Below, piece after piece: positions 27,557 through 36,532 of a DNA stretch of 64,000 nt. Origin of the DNA: Actinomycetes bacterium (lineage in GTDB: Bacteria; Actinomycetota; Thermoleophilia; RBG-16-64-13); the NCBI GenBank assembly GCA_024637035.1, contig JAGXFW010000030.1:58611-122610 (forward strand), read 5' to 3'. The notes under the pieces are model-generated. The model searched no databases. It was not told the DNA's origin and saw only the letters and a list, made by a program, of their open reading frames with translations. The translations under genes were made by a program, and so were the position numbers. Positions within the stretch are counted from its first letter, which is position 1. Each line of letters begins with the position of its first letter.

Positions 27557-28741
27557 CTATTTGACCTTTTCGCCTCCCTCGAGGATCTGGGCGTACAGGT
27601 CGTCCCACTTCTTACCTTCATTCAGAAGCTTGTCCTCAGGCACTTCGACCACCATGGCACCCACCAGCGGATCGTTTTCGGCACTCGCCACGGAGCCGAT
27701 CCTGGTGGCGTCCGCGATCACCTGCTGACCTTCCGCGAGCTCGAAGTCCATGAACAGGAGAGCCGCCGCCGGGTGGAGGGCCGTCTTCATGAGGGCCTCG
27801 CCATTCGGGCGCACCACCAGTGGCTGTACGAAGCTGCCGTCGGCCGTCTTCCAGGCCACCGGAGCACCCTTCTTGACGGCTTTATCCACAGTGTGGCTGT
27901 ACAGTGACAGGGCAACCGAGAATTGGCCGGCTGAGAGCAGTTCGCCCTGAACGGTGTGCCCCTTCACCACCTTCGCGTTCGCCGCGAGGCGGCTGAAGAG
28001 ATCTACGATCTCGTCGTTCGTCTTGCCCTCAGCCGTGTAATAGTCGTACAGGGCCGTGAACCAGTCGACGTCGCCCACCTCCATGGAGATCTTGCCCTTC
28101 CACTTCGGGTCTGCGAGATCCTCCAGGGTCTTCGGTTCTTCGCCGGGTTTCACCAGTTCGGTGTTCCAGCCCACGACGAAGACGTTGAATCTCGAGGCCG
28201 TCCACATGGGTTTCAGCCCTTCGGGCCGCACCAAGTCCCTCAGCTCGGACACGTACTCGGAGAGAAACCCCTTCTCTTGCGCCACGTTGAGTTCGAGGGC
28301 ATTGGTCTCGAGGATGTCGTTTCCGAAGTAGTCGGCCGCCTGCTCCTGCAGGACCCGCTGCAGCACCGATTCCGAGTTGCCCCGATACACGTTCACGTCG
28401 ATCTTGTAGAGGTCCTCGAATACGTCGACGAGGTCGTCCATATCGGTGTTCGACGTATAGATGTTGAGCTCGCCCTCTTCCTCGGCGGCGGCGACCAGCG
28501 CATCGTGCCGTTCCTGGCCGGTCATGGCGTTGAACTTCGCGTAGACGGCTTCTGCCGCTGACGTTTCCGGCGCGGCCTCCGTTGTGGTTGTGGCGTCGCT
28601 GGGGGCGGCCGTCGTCCCCGTGGGGGCGGCGGTGGTCGCGGTGCCGCCCGCATCCCCTCCGCATCCGAATGCACCTACTGCGAGTGCCAACATCACGAGA
28701 CCTATCGTGAAGTGGATCAGTTTGGTCCTTGGCCTCTCCAT
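27557..28741 (-). CDS. ABC transporter substrate-binding lipoprotein (paralogue 2, first gene of the operon)
   Basis: A 394-residue lipoprotein with a hydrophobic signal and lipobox VGAFGC (Cys 27), a Thr/Ala-rich linker to about residue 60 and the same binding fold as paralogue 1 (ELNIYTSNTDMDDLVDVFED, TLEDLADPKWKGKISMEV, HPAAALLFMDFELAEGQQVI). Where paralogue 1 has SNYSYIVAKA this protein has SLYSHTVDKA, so the ligand pocket has diverged. AAGGGGGAG precedes the ATG. Two binding proteins sharing one permease and ATPase suggests two related substrates, or one retained duplicate. Confidence 0.9.
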   Translation of the reverse strand: MERPRTKLIHFTIGLVMLALAVGAFGCGGDAGGTATTAAPTGTTAAPSDATTTTEAAPETSAAEAVYAKFNAMTGQERHDALVAAAEEEGELNIYTSNTDMDDLVDVFEDLYKIDVNVYRGNSESVLQRVLQEQAADYFGNDILETNALELNVAQEKGFLSEYVSELRDLVRPEGLKPMWTASRFNVFVVGWNTELVKPGEEPKTLEDLADPKWKGKISMEVGDVDWFTALYDYYTAEGKTNDEIVDLFSRLAANAKVVKGHTVQGELLSAGQFSVALSLYSHTVDKAVKKGAPVAWKTADGSFVQPLVVRPNGEALMKTALHPAAALLFMDFELAEGQQVIADATRIGSVASAENDPLVGAMVVEVPEDKLLNEGKKWDDLYAQILEGGEKVK

Positions 28742-29164
28742 GTAGTTCTCCCCCTTCTTCTTGCGAGCAATGGCGTTGAAGTGCGAACGGCACGCGAGCC
28801 CCGGCCCCCTGGTTCAAGGATAGCCAAAGCGAAACGCTGAAGTGGAGGTGGGAGGAGTCGCCCTCCGGCGCCACAGGCAGACCGAGCAGTCCCAATCGGC
28901 CCTAGCCACGTTCGCTCGGAACGTATTGTGGCTCGGCCTCTCTGATGCCCGGTCCTTCCTGGGATGTCAGTGTGCCCCCCGGCACGATCCCCCCTTGATA
29001 TCTCTCCTAGCGGTCCGGCGTTCTGCTGACGAGTACAAAATAGCAGGCGGGAATGCTACAGTCAACAGGCAGGCGCACCTGGCGCCAACAGGCGGAGTCC
29101 AGTCGCGCGGCGCGCAGGTAGCCTGACGGCTCGTGGCGGGCAGATCGGTAGAGGAGGGCAGGAA
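28742..29164. other. Divergent intergenic region, no gene seen
   Basis: This 423-base gap separates the minus-strand ABC operon from the plus-strand methyltransferase-like gene. Short open frames cross it but none has a ribosome site and plausible composition. It must hold the promoters of both operons; I could not place a convincing -35/-10 pair on either strand. It includes an AT-richer patch near 29036-29045 (TACAAAATAG). Confidence 0.5.
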
Positions 29165-29611
29165 TTGAAGCTGTCGCTTACATCTACGTCCACTCGGACG
29201 TTCCTGGTCATACCGGCTGCGGTCCTGGCCGAGCAGGCGCTCTCCCGGCGCCGGCTGCACTGGCTGGGGCTGCCCCTCATGGGGTGGGGATTCCTACAGT
29301 ATTATTATGTGGGTCGGCACCGAAACCGTCGTGGTGGGGGCGGACCCGGTCTGTCTCGGCCGCCGGAAAGACTTCTCTCCACCGGACCCTATGCTGTGAC
29401 GAGGAACCCTATGTATCTGGGGCATCTGATCTTCCTGGCCGGACTTTCCTTGTTCACGCGGTCGCCACCCGCCGCCGTCATCGCTGCCGCCCACGGGCTT
29501 TGGTTCCAGCAGCGTGTGAAGGGCGACGAGGCCAACCTGGAACGGCTGTTTGGCGACGAGTACCGCGAGTACTGCGAGCGGGTACCTCGCTGGCTCCCAC
29601 GGGTGGGCTGA
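29165..29611 (+). CDS. Isoprenylcysteine-methyltransferase-like membrane protein
   Basis: The 148-residue protein matches the ICMT/PEMT-type integral membrane methyltransferases: hydrophobic helices around 10-45 and 80-110, the S-adenosylmethionine motif TGPYAVTRNPMYLGHL, then DEANLERLFGDEYREYCERVPRWLP at the C-terminus. The start is a TTG at 29165 with GAGGAGGGCAGGA upstream. Bacterial members are of unknown substrate and may methylate lipids or isoprenoid-linked groups. It precedes an MFS gene by 21 bases and may be cotranscribed with it. Confidence 0.82.
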   Translation: MKLSLTSTSTRTFLVIPAAVLAEQALSRRRLHWLGLPLMGWGFLQYYYVGRHRNRRGGGGPGLSRPPERLLSTGPYAVTRNPMYLGHLIFLAGLSLFTRSPPAAVIAAAHGLWFQQRVKGDEANLERLFGDEYREYCERVPRWLPRVG

Positions 29612-29632
29612 TCGCGGAATGCAGTTGCGGCC

Positions 29633-30904
29633 GTGAGTGATGAGGGGGGCGAGGGCCGGTTGCATGAGCCCCGAGAGCGGCGCCGTCTATTCGACCACCG
29701 CGCCCTCCGTTCTCTCCGAGAGAGCAACTACCGCAAGTTCTTTACCGGGCACGCGATCTCCGTCGTGGGAACCTGGATGCAGCGTGTCGCCCAGGATTGG
29801 TTGGTGCTCGAGCTGACCGGGAGCCCGGTCGCTCTTGGCTGGACACTCGCCTTCCAGTTCCTGCCCACGCTCGTCTTCGGCATGTGGGGCGGTACCCTGG
29901 CCGACCGCATGGACAAGCGGAAGGTGGTCATGTGGACGCAGGGGGCGCAGGCGGTCCTGGCGCTGGCTTTGGGTCTCCTCGCCGCCGTCGGCGTCGTCGA
30001 GTTGTGGATGATCTATGGGTTGGCTCTTCTGTTGGGGTGCGTCACCGTTCTCGACCTACCTGCCCGGCACGGGCTCGTGTCCGAGATGGTGCCACCGGAG
30101 AGCATCGTGAACGCCCAGAGTCTGAGCAGTTCCGTACACAACACCGGACGCCTCGTGGGTCCGGCCGTTGCCGGGATCACCATCTCGCTCGTCGGCATCT
30201 CGGCCGCCTTCGTGGTGAATAGCCTATCGTTCGTCCCGGTGATCATCGCCCTGCGCTCCATCGACCCCAAGACGCTCTATCGGGGAGAACCCACGGCGAG
30301 GGCCCGCGGGCAGGTGCGCGAAGCACTGGTGTACGTGTGGCGGAGACCTCGGTTGCGGGTGACCCTGTTACTCGTGACCGTGATCGCGCTGCTGGGGCAG
30401 AACTTCCGGGTGGTGCTCCCGGCACTTGCCATCGACTCCCTTGACGGGGGGGCTTCCACGTACGGCACCCTCATGGCTTTGCTGGGCTTGGGAGCCGTGG
30501 TGGGTGCGTTGATCACCGCCTGGCTGGGAGGCACCTCGGGCGGATGGGTCACGGGAACGGCCCTCGCCTTCGGCGTGGCGTCCATGGTCGGTGCTCTCGC
30601 GCCCGGTCCGTGGTTGATCTTCGCCCTCATGGTGCCGCTCGGAATCACGAACACACTCTTCAATACGGTGGCACGGTCCACTCTCCAAGTGGACTCGAGC
30701 GCTGCGCTCCGCGGGCGTCTCGCATCACTGCACGCAGTGGTGTTCCTCGGCAGCACCCCGTTCGGCGGGCCGCTCCTGGGTTGGATCGTTGAAAGGTGGG
30801 GGCCGCGCGCCGGCCTCGCCGTTGCGGGCGTGTCCGCTCTCGCCGCCGCGGCCGCGGCGTTCGCGTGGCTTCATGCCATCGAACGGCGCGGCCGCGGCGG
30901 CTGA
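29633..30904 (+). CDS. MFS exporter, EntS-like (MFS_3)
   Basis: A 423-residue protein with about 12 helices and the family motifs of the enterobactin-exporter branch: N-terminal ALRSLRESNYRKFFTGHAIS, TWMQRVAQDWLVLELTGS, GGTLADRMDKRKVV and PARHGLVSEMVPPES. These are typically proton-driven exporters of siderophores, drugs or metabolites. The start is GTG at 29633. It converges on a UbiD gene with 29 bases between, too short for a clear terminator. Confidence 0.87.
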   Translation: MSDEGGEGRLHEPRERRRLFDHRALRSLRESNYRKFFTGHAISVVGTWMQRVAQDWLVLELTGSPVALGWTLAFQFLPTLVFGMWGGTLADRMDKRKVVMWTQGAQAVLALALGLLAAVGVVELWMIYGLALLLGCVTVLDLPARHGLVSEMVPPESIVNAQSLSSSVHNTGRLVGPAVAGITISLVGISAAFVVNSLSFVPVIIALRSIDPKTLYRGEPTARARGQVREALVYVWRRPRLRVTLLLVTVIALLGQNFRVVLPALAIDSLDGGASTYGTLMALLGLGAVVGALITAWLGGTSGGWVTGTALAFGVASMVGALAPGPWLIFALMVPLGITNTLFNTVARSTLQVDSSAALRGRLASLHAVVFLGSTPFGGPLLGWIVERWGPRAGLAVAGVSALAAAAAAFAWLHAIERRGRGG

Positions 30905-30933
30905 CCACCGGCGAGGTCACGAGCAGGAACGGA

Positions 30934-32358
30934 CTACTCGGCCCCCCAATACGTGGCCCACTCTGAGCGTACCTTCGCGAGATGGTCGGCGGGCGGCATC
31001 GCGATCGGGGGGTAGGCGTGCTTCTTGGTGGCGTCGATACCCATCTTGGTGGAGAGCCGGCGTTTCGGGTCCAACTGGGGCACGCTCTCATCCGTCTGCG
31101 AGGGATCGAGGCGCACCGCGGGGTACCCCGGCACCTGGAAGACGTCGCCGTCGGGTTGCATGCGGAACGAGAGCGCCCAGTTCAGTGCGAACGGATCGCG
31201 GATGTCGATGTCGTCGTCCACGGCTACGCAGATCTTGCCGAGGGTGGGATCGACGGACCAGGCGCCCAGTATCGCCTGACGGGCCTGCCCTTCGTGCTCC
31301 CAGCGGCCGCGGATGGCCATGTAGGCGGCCGCGCCGCCCGCCTCCAGCAGGTGCACGTCCGTCACGGGCAGGCGCAAGTCGTCCATCAAGGTTTTGGCGA
31401 CCGCGGATTCCCTCCCGATGCTTCTGATCAGGCTCGACTCGCTGGGTGGCATCTGGCTGAGGAAGGCGTGGTAGATGGGCTGGTGCCGGTGGGTGATGCA
31501 GGTCACGTCGAGTACGTACGAATCGGCCAGGGGTCCCATGTATCCGGTGTATTCGCCGAAGGGACCTTCGCGCTCCAACTCCCGTAATCGGAAGTAGCCC
31601 TCGATGACGATCTCGGCCCGGGCGGGTACGAGGAGATCGACGGTCTCGGCGGGCACCACCTCGATCGCCTCGCCACGGAGTCCTCCGGCCATGGCGTATT
31701 CCTCCACACCATAGGGGACGCGGGCAACCGAACAGAGACCGAGCGCCGGTTCCGTCCCGAGCACGATCGCGACGGGCGTGGGCTGATCTCTGGCCTCCCA
31801 CATCTCCACGTGCTTGCGGCCGTGCTGGACGAAGTTGATCCAGACCCCCAGAGTGCGGGGTCCTTTGATCTGGGCGCGGTAGGTGCCGACGTTGTGCGCT
31901 CCAGTCTCGGGGTCCTTGGTCACGACGAGCGGGGCTGTGAGGTAGGGGCCGGGGTCCTCGCCCACGGTCCACGTGGGCACGGGCAGCGTGTTGAGGTCCG
32001 CCTGGTCCCCCTTCAGCACGACCTCCTTCACCGGGCCCTGGCCGACCGTACGAGGGGGCACGGGGGCGCTCGCGGCTCTGCGCCAGGCGCCGGTGATGGC
32101 CCGGGGGTCGGGCTCCACCTCAAGGGCTAGGGCGTAGATGCGCCGGCTGCCCCCCAATACGCCTAGCACGACCGGAACGTCGTAGCCCACCACGTTGTCG
32201 AACATGAGCGCAGGGCGTCTTGACTCCGGGATGTCCCTGAAGGCCACCCGTCCCACTGCGCTGATCTCCCAGTCTTTGTCCACGGGTGCCGTGATGTGCT
32301 TGAGAAGGTCCTCCTGGTCCAGTCGATCGAGGTAGGCTCGCAGGTCGAGGTATGGCAT
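30934..32358 (-). CDS. UbiD-family (de)carboxylase (third type, monocistronic)
   Basis: The 474-residue protein has the N-terminus MPYLDLRAYLDRLDQEDLL, the Arg segment HNVGTYRAQ, the two catalytic Glu in EGPFGEYTGYM, and VAVDDDIDIRDPFALNWAL. It lacks the cupin partners of two other copies and stands alone on the minus strand, divergent from another UbiD gene. ATG at 32358 is chosen because GAAGGAGGG is placed just upstream; the open frame extends 11 codons further. The last 40 residues (KRRLSTKMGIDATKKHAYPP) resemble those of hydroxybenzoate-type decarboxylases. Substrate unknown. Confidence 0.87.
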   Translation of the reverse strand: MPYLDLRAYLDRLDQEDLLKHITAPVDKDWEISAVGRVAFRDIPESRRPALMFDNVVGYDVPVVLGVLGGSRRIYALALEVEPDPRAITGAWRRAASAPVPPRTVGQGPVKEVVLKGDQADLNTLPVPTWTVGEDPGPYLTAPLVVTKDPETGAHNVGTYRAQIKGPRTLGVWINFVQHGRKHVEMWEARDQPTPVAIVLGTEPALGLCSVARVPYGVEEYAMAGGLRGEAIEVVPAETVDLLVPARAEIVIEGYFRLRELEREGPFGEYTGYMGPLADSYVLDVTCITHRHQPIYHAFLSQMPPSESSLIRSIGRESAVAKTLMDDLRLPVTDVHLLEAGGAAAYMAIRGRWEHEGQARQAILGAWSVDPTLGKICVAVDDDIDIRDPFALNWALSFRMQPDGDVFQVPGYPAVRLDPSQTDESVPQLDPKRRLSTKMGIDATKKHAYPPIAMPPADHLAKVRSEWATYWGAE

Positions 32359-32515
32359 GGACCCTCCTTCGGATCGCGTTTCAGCCGCCAACGGTACCTG
32401 CGGAGCATGCTAATCGCAAACACCACCGCCCCGTTGCCTGGTCTCGTGCGGCTGGTGTTCGAGGGTGTGGTCGAGACGGTCTCGGGTAGACTGCGGGGCG
32501 AGGGGCCCCGATCGG

Positions 32516-32544
32516 TTGACGCACAAAAGGGGTGCTGCTAAGGT
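32516..32544 (+). promoter_or_regulatory. Sigma-70-type promoter in a divergent UbiD-UbiD intergenic region
   Basis: TTGACG at 32516-32521 and TAAGGT at 32539-32544 with a 17-base spacer point toward the UbiD gene at 32718, leaving a leader of about 165 bases. The whole gap, 32359-32717, has no gene that I can support. Confidence 0.55.
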
Positions 32545-32717
32545 TGTAACCGTCAGAAGAACGCCGGACCGCCTAGCGGGCTTCCCACTATCCTGCTCGC
32601 CGGGCACCAGCTCGGAGCATCGGTCCGTGAGGGTTCATCCACTACTGACGCGGGCTGCGCGCGCAACGGATCACGCGCGCGGTGGGCAGGCCAACGTGTC
32701 GCGAACGGAGGGTATTC

Positions 32718-34394
32718 ATGGATGGTTCTGAGTTCTACTCGCAGGAAGCCCGGCCGAGTTCGTCGGTGAAGCGGACGTATCCGGATCTCCGCGACCACCT
32801 CGCGAACCTGGAAGCCAAGGGTCTTCTGCGGCGGGTCTCTCGGCCGATCGACAAGGATAGTGAGATCCACCCCCTGGTCCGCTGGCAGTATCGGGGCGGT
32901 ATCCGGCCTCAGGACCGTAAGGCGTGGCTGTTCGAGAACCCCGTGAACTCACACGGCAAGACCTACGACATCCCGGTGGCCATCGCGGCCCTTGCGGCCA
33001 ACGAGGGTGTGTACCTCACCGGACTGGGAGTGGATGAAGTGGGAGAGCTGGGGCCCAAGTGGGCCCATGCCATGAACAATCGCATCGATCCGGTGGTGGT
33101 GGACGAGGGCCCGTGCCAGGAGGTCGTTCGGCAGGGCGACGAACTCGACGCCGAAGGTATGGGAGTGGACGAGATCCCCGTGCCCATCAGCACGCCGGGT
33201 TTCGACAACGCGCCCTACTCCACCTGCAGCCACTGGTTCAGCGTGGACCTCGAGACCGGCGTACAGAATATCGGGAACTATAGAGGGCAGATGAAGCAGC
33301 GCCGCAAGGTGGGCATGTTCCCCTGCGGGCTCGGCCAAGACATATACGTGCACTGGGAGAAGGCGCGGGCCATGGGCCGGAGTCTGCCCGTGGCCCTGGT
33401 TCTCGGCGGCCCGCCGGCGGTGTCGTACGCAGCCGTACAGAAGATGCCCTACGGCATCGACGAACTGTCTGTGGCCGGTGGGCTGGTGGGAGAGCCGATC
33501 CGGGTGGTGAAGTGTAAGACGGTGCCGTTGGTGGTGCCGGCGGAGGCCGAGATCGTCATCGAAGGGTACATCAACACCGACTTCTACGAGCCCGAGGGCC
33601 CCTTTGGCGAATCGCACGGCTATATGCATCCCCGTCAGCTCAACCCATACATGGAGGTCACCGCGATCACCAGGCGGAGCGACGCCATCTTCGTGGGGTT
33701 CATCAGCCAGGTGACACCCAGCGAATCGTCGATGATCAAGAAGCTGGGCTACGAGCCGCTCTTTCTGAACTTCTTGCGCAACACCCTCTCCATCAAGAGC
33801 GTCACCAAGGTCACGATGCACGAGCCGCTCACTAACCTGCGCAAGCTCATCGTCATCAACTTTGACAAGAGCCGGAACGAATCGCAGGTGTGGCGGGCGC
33901 TCCACGCGGCCAGCGCATTCAACCAAGGTGTGGGAAAGATCATCGTGGCCGTGGACGAAGACATCGACGGCAACGATGCGGCGGCCGTCATGTGGGCCAT
34001 GTCCTACCGCATGAAGCCGCACAAAGACGTGGAGATCATCGGTCATCGGGAGAAGGGGCACGCCCCACCGTTCCTCGGTGCAAGCGATAGCAGAGACGTG
34101 GCGACGCATTCGGATCCGGCGGACGACTCGGCAATGCTCGTGGACGCCACGTTGAAGGAGCCGTTCCCGCCCATCTCGCTTCCGGCGAAGAAGTACATGG
34201 AGCGCGCCCGCGAGATCTGGGAGGAACTCGGCTTGCCGGAGCTGCGCCCGGAGGCACCCTGGTTCGGATACTCTCTCGGCCAGTGGGACGAGGAGCTCGA
34301 GCGTGAAGCCGAGCTGGCTGTGCAGGGGCGCTATTTCGAGACGGGAGACAAGCTCGAGGCCCTTCGGGTGCCGGTGGAGGAGCTCGGGAAGTAG
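32718..34394 (+). CDS. UbiD-family (de)carboxylase (long form)
   Basis: The 558-residue protein is longer than the other copies. It has the N-terminal YPDLRDHLANLEAKGLLRRV, the Arg segment QNIGNYRGQ, the catalytic pair in EGPFGESHGYM and VAVDEDIDGNDAAAVMWAM. Extra length lies at the N-terminus (about 18 residues) and as a C-terminal extension (about 500-558) rich in Glu and Leu. The ATG follows a GGAGGG site. It is separated from the next UbiD gene by a hairpin and 78 bases. Together with its own promoter this may be an independent unit; the substrate is unknown. Confidence 0.87.
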   Translation: MDGSEFYSQEARPSSSVKRTYPDLRDHLANLEAKGLLRRVSRPIDKDSEIHPLVRWQYRGGIRPQDRKAWLFENPVNSHGKTYDIPVAIAALAANEGVYLTGLGVDEVGELGPKWAHAMNNRIDPVVVDEGPCQEVVRQGDELDAEGMGVDEIPVPISTPGFDNAPYSTCSHWFSVDLETGVQNIGNYRGQMKQRRKVGMFPCGLGQDIYVHWEKARAMGRSLPVALVLGGPPAVSYAAVQKMPYGIDELSVAGGLVGEPIRVVKCKTVPLVVPAEAEIVIEGYINTDFYEPEGPFGESHGYMHPRQLNPYMEVTAITRRSDAIFVGFISQVTPSESSMIKKLGYEPLFLNFLRNTLSIKSVTKVTMHEPLTNLRKLIVINFDKSRNESQVWRALHAASAFNQGVGKIIVAVDEDIDGNDAAAVMWAMSYRMKPHKDVEIIGHREKGHAPPFLGASDSRDVATHSDPADDSAMLVDATLKEPFPPISLPAKKYMERAREIWEELGLPELRPEAPWFGYSLGQWDEELEREAELAVQGRYFETGDKLEALRVPVEELGK

Positions 34395-34409
34395 GCGGTC
34401 GCGAGCAAC

Positions 34410-34427
34410 CGGCGCCCCCGGGCGCCG
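34410..34427 (+). terminator. GC hairpin between two UbiD genes
   Basis: CGGCGCC at 34410-34416 pairs with GGCGCCG at 34421-34427 over a four-base loop. It has no T-run and could be an attenuator or a processing stem. Confidence 0.4.
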
Positions 34428-34472
34428 AACCGGCATGAGATATGACAAGTCTATCGTGGGACGGAGGTTGCG

Positions 34473-35936
34473 GTGACGACACCAAGCCGGCAGCCCCGGT
34501 TCGAGTACCGGGGCCTACGGGAGTGGATCGAGCGGTCAGACGCGGCGGGCAATCTGCGCCATGTGGAAGGGGTCTCCTGGGAGGCGGACATCGGGAACGT
34601 GACGGAGATGTTGCACCACTCCTACCCGGCTCCCGCAGCTCTCTTCGACAACATCCCGGGGTTCGCCCCCGGCTTCCGAGTGCTCACGAACGTGCTAGGG
34701 AGCGGCGACAACATTGCACTCAGTCTCGGATTGCCCGCCGGGCTGTCCAAGGCCGACCTCAGCGAAGCCGTACGAGGGCTGCTTGCCGGGGGCGGTGCCG
34801 TGCCGGTGCGGTACGTGGACTCCGGACCGGTCATGGAGAACGTGGCGACGGGAAGCGACGTCGACCTGCTCAAGTTCCCCACGCCGCTCTGGCACGAGCA
34901 GGACGGCGGCCGCTACATCGGAACGGCCAGCTACGATGTAACGCGCGACCCGGACCGACCCGAGTGGGTGAACATCGGCACGTACCGGGTGATGTTGCAT
35001 GGCAAGGACACGCTGGGATTCTACATCTCGCCCGGCAAGCACGGCCGTGTGCACAGAGACACCTATTTCGCCCGGGGTGAGGCGTGCCCCGTCGCCATGG
35101 TGTTCGGCGGCGACCCGCTCACCTTTCTCATGGCCAGCACGGAGCTGCCCCACGGGGTGAGCGAGTACGAGTTCGTCGGGAGCCTCCGGGGCGAACCCGC
35201 GGAAGTGATCCGTGGGCCGGTGACCGGTCTGCCCTTCCCGGCGGACGCGGAGATCGTGATCGAGGGCTTCGCCCGGCCTGGCAACGAACTGCTCGAAGGC
35301 CCCTTCGGCGAGTGGACCGGCTACTACGCCAGCTCGGCTCGTCCGGAGCCGGTGGTGGAAGTGCAGGCCGTGTACCATCGCAACGATCCCATCCTCGTGG
35401 GTTCTCCTCCCAACCGCCCACCCGACGAGCTCTGCCGCTACCGGGCCCTTATTCGCTCGGCATTGCTTCGCGAGGAGATAGGGCGTGCCGGTGTGCCCGG
35501 CGTGACCGGGGTCTGGGCGCATGAGGCGGGCGGCAACCGGCTTCTCCTGGGGGTGTCCATCAGCCAGCAGTACCCGGGCCACGCTGCCCAGGCGGGTCAC
35601 GTAGCGGCCATGTGCCACGTGGGCGCATATGCGGGACGGTACGTCATCGTCGTCGACGAAGACATCGACGTCACCGATCTCGAGGAGCTGGTGTGGGCCA
35701 TGTGCACGCGAAGCGAGCCGGCCGAGTCCATCGATATCATCAAGCGGGCCTGGAGCACGCCCCTCGACCCGCGCATCCCGCCCGAGCGCAAGGCGGCGGG
35801 TGATCTGGTGAATTCCCGCGCGATCATCGACGCAACGAGGCCCTTCCACTGGCGCGACAGCTTTCCCGCCGTCAACCTGCCCAGACGGTCCACCATGGAG
35901 GACACCCGGGCCCGCTGGGGGTACCTGCTGCGATGA
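34473..35936 (+). CDS. UbiD-family (de)carboxylase, cupin-linked copy 2
   Basis: The 487-residue protein has GLREWIERSDAAGNLRHV at the N-terminus, NIGTYRVML with the catalytic Arg, EGPFGEWTGYYAS with both Glu and SIDIIKRAWSTPLDPRI near the C-terminus. It closely parallels the UbiD at 18025 block by block, and both are adjacent to an A/B cupin pair. The start is a GTG at 34473 behind GGACGGAGG; the stop overlaps the following cupin start (ATGA). It is probably a paralogue serving a related substrate. Confidence 0.88.
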   Translation: MTTPSRQPRFEYRGLREWIERSDAAGNLRHVEGVSWEADIGNVTEMLHHSYPAPAALFDNIPGFAPGFRVLTNVLGSGDNIALSLGLPAGLSKADLSEAVRGLLAGGGAVPVRYVDSGPVMENVATGSDVDLLKFPTPLWHEQDGGRYIGTASYDVTRDPDRPEWVNIGTYRVMLHGKDTLGFYISPGKHGRVHRDTYFARGEACPVAMVFGGDPLTFLMASTELPHGVSEYEFVGSLRGEPAEVIRGPVTGLPFPADAEIVIEGFARPGNELLEGPFGEWTGYYASSARPEPVVEVQAVYHRNDPILVGSPPNRPPDELCRYRALIRSALLREEIGRAGVPGVTGVWAHEAGGNRLLLGVSISQQYPGHAAQAGHVAAMCHVGAYAGRYVIVVDEDIDVTDLEELVWAMCTRSEPAESIDIIKRAWSTPLDPRIPPERKAAGDLVNSRAIIDATRPFHWRDSFPAVNLPRRSTMEDTRARWGYLLR

Positions 35937-36532
35937 GTGCAGAACCGAAAGAACCCATCGCCGGAGAAGGATCAGGAGCGGCCGACGCGGGCCGATCAAA
36001 GGGGCCTACCTATCACGAGCAGACCGACCGGAAGTTCGTACGAGAGGTCAGCGGTGCGTACAATCTGTCGGAGGAGCTTGCGCGCCTACGTGCCCAGCCG
36101 CGCGTGCGCAAGGGCAACGAGATCCCGTTTGTGGACGGTCCCCAGGCCTACAGCAAGCATTACATCGAACCGAAGGACGGCCTCGGACAGACGCTTCACG
36201 TCCATCTGGAGGAATACGGGCCGGGGGGCTGCTCGCAGAAGCACGGGCACGTGAACGAGGCGCTCTTCTACATCATCGACGGAGAGGGCGCCGAGGTGCA
36301 CGACGGCGTGCGCTACGAATGGGAGGCCGGTGACGTGGCGGCCGTGCACAACAACTGCGTGCACCAACACTTCAACCGCCGTTCGGACCGTCCGGCCCGA
36401 GCCCTCGTGCTGAAGACCAAGCCGATGTACATGTTTATGAATATGCTCTTCCAGAAGACGGTCATCCCTCGGGCGAAGGAGCCGGCCTCGGGGGGCGAAG
36501 GCTTCGAGCCACGCGGGGAGGATGACGCATGA
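35933..36532 (+). CDS. Cupin protein, type A of cupin pair 2
   Basis: A 199-residue protein with one cupin domain: motif 1 GCSQKHGHVNEALFYIIDG has both His and the Glu, and motif 2 WEAGDVAAVHNNCVHQHFN has the His. It parallels the gene at 16844, which has lost the Glu. The first 25 residues are low-complexity and probably disordered. The start overlaps the UbiD stop and the stop overlaps the next cupin start, so UbiD, cupin A and cupin B are translationally coupled. No oxygenase-specific feature is visible; the role is unknown. Confidence 0.82.
   Translation: MSAEPKEPIAGEGSGAADAGRSKGPTYHEQTDRKFVREVSGAYNLSEELARLRAQPRVRKGNEIPFVDGPQAYSKHYIEPKDGLGQTLHVHLEEYGPGGCSQKHGHVNEALFYIIDGEGAEVHDGVRYEWEAGDVAAVHNNCVHQHFNRRSDRPARALVLKTKPMYMFMNMLFQKTVIPRAKEPASGGEGFEPRGEDDA

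Noticed and set aside
28842..29126. A 94-codon plus-strand open frame in the gap before the methyltransferase-like gene
   Set aside because: No ribosome site, no domain and irregular composition.
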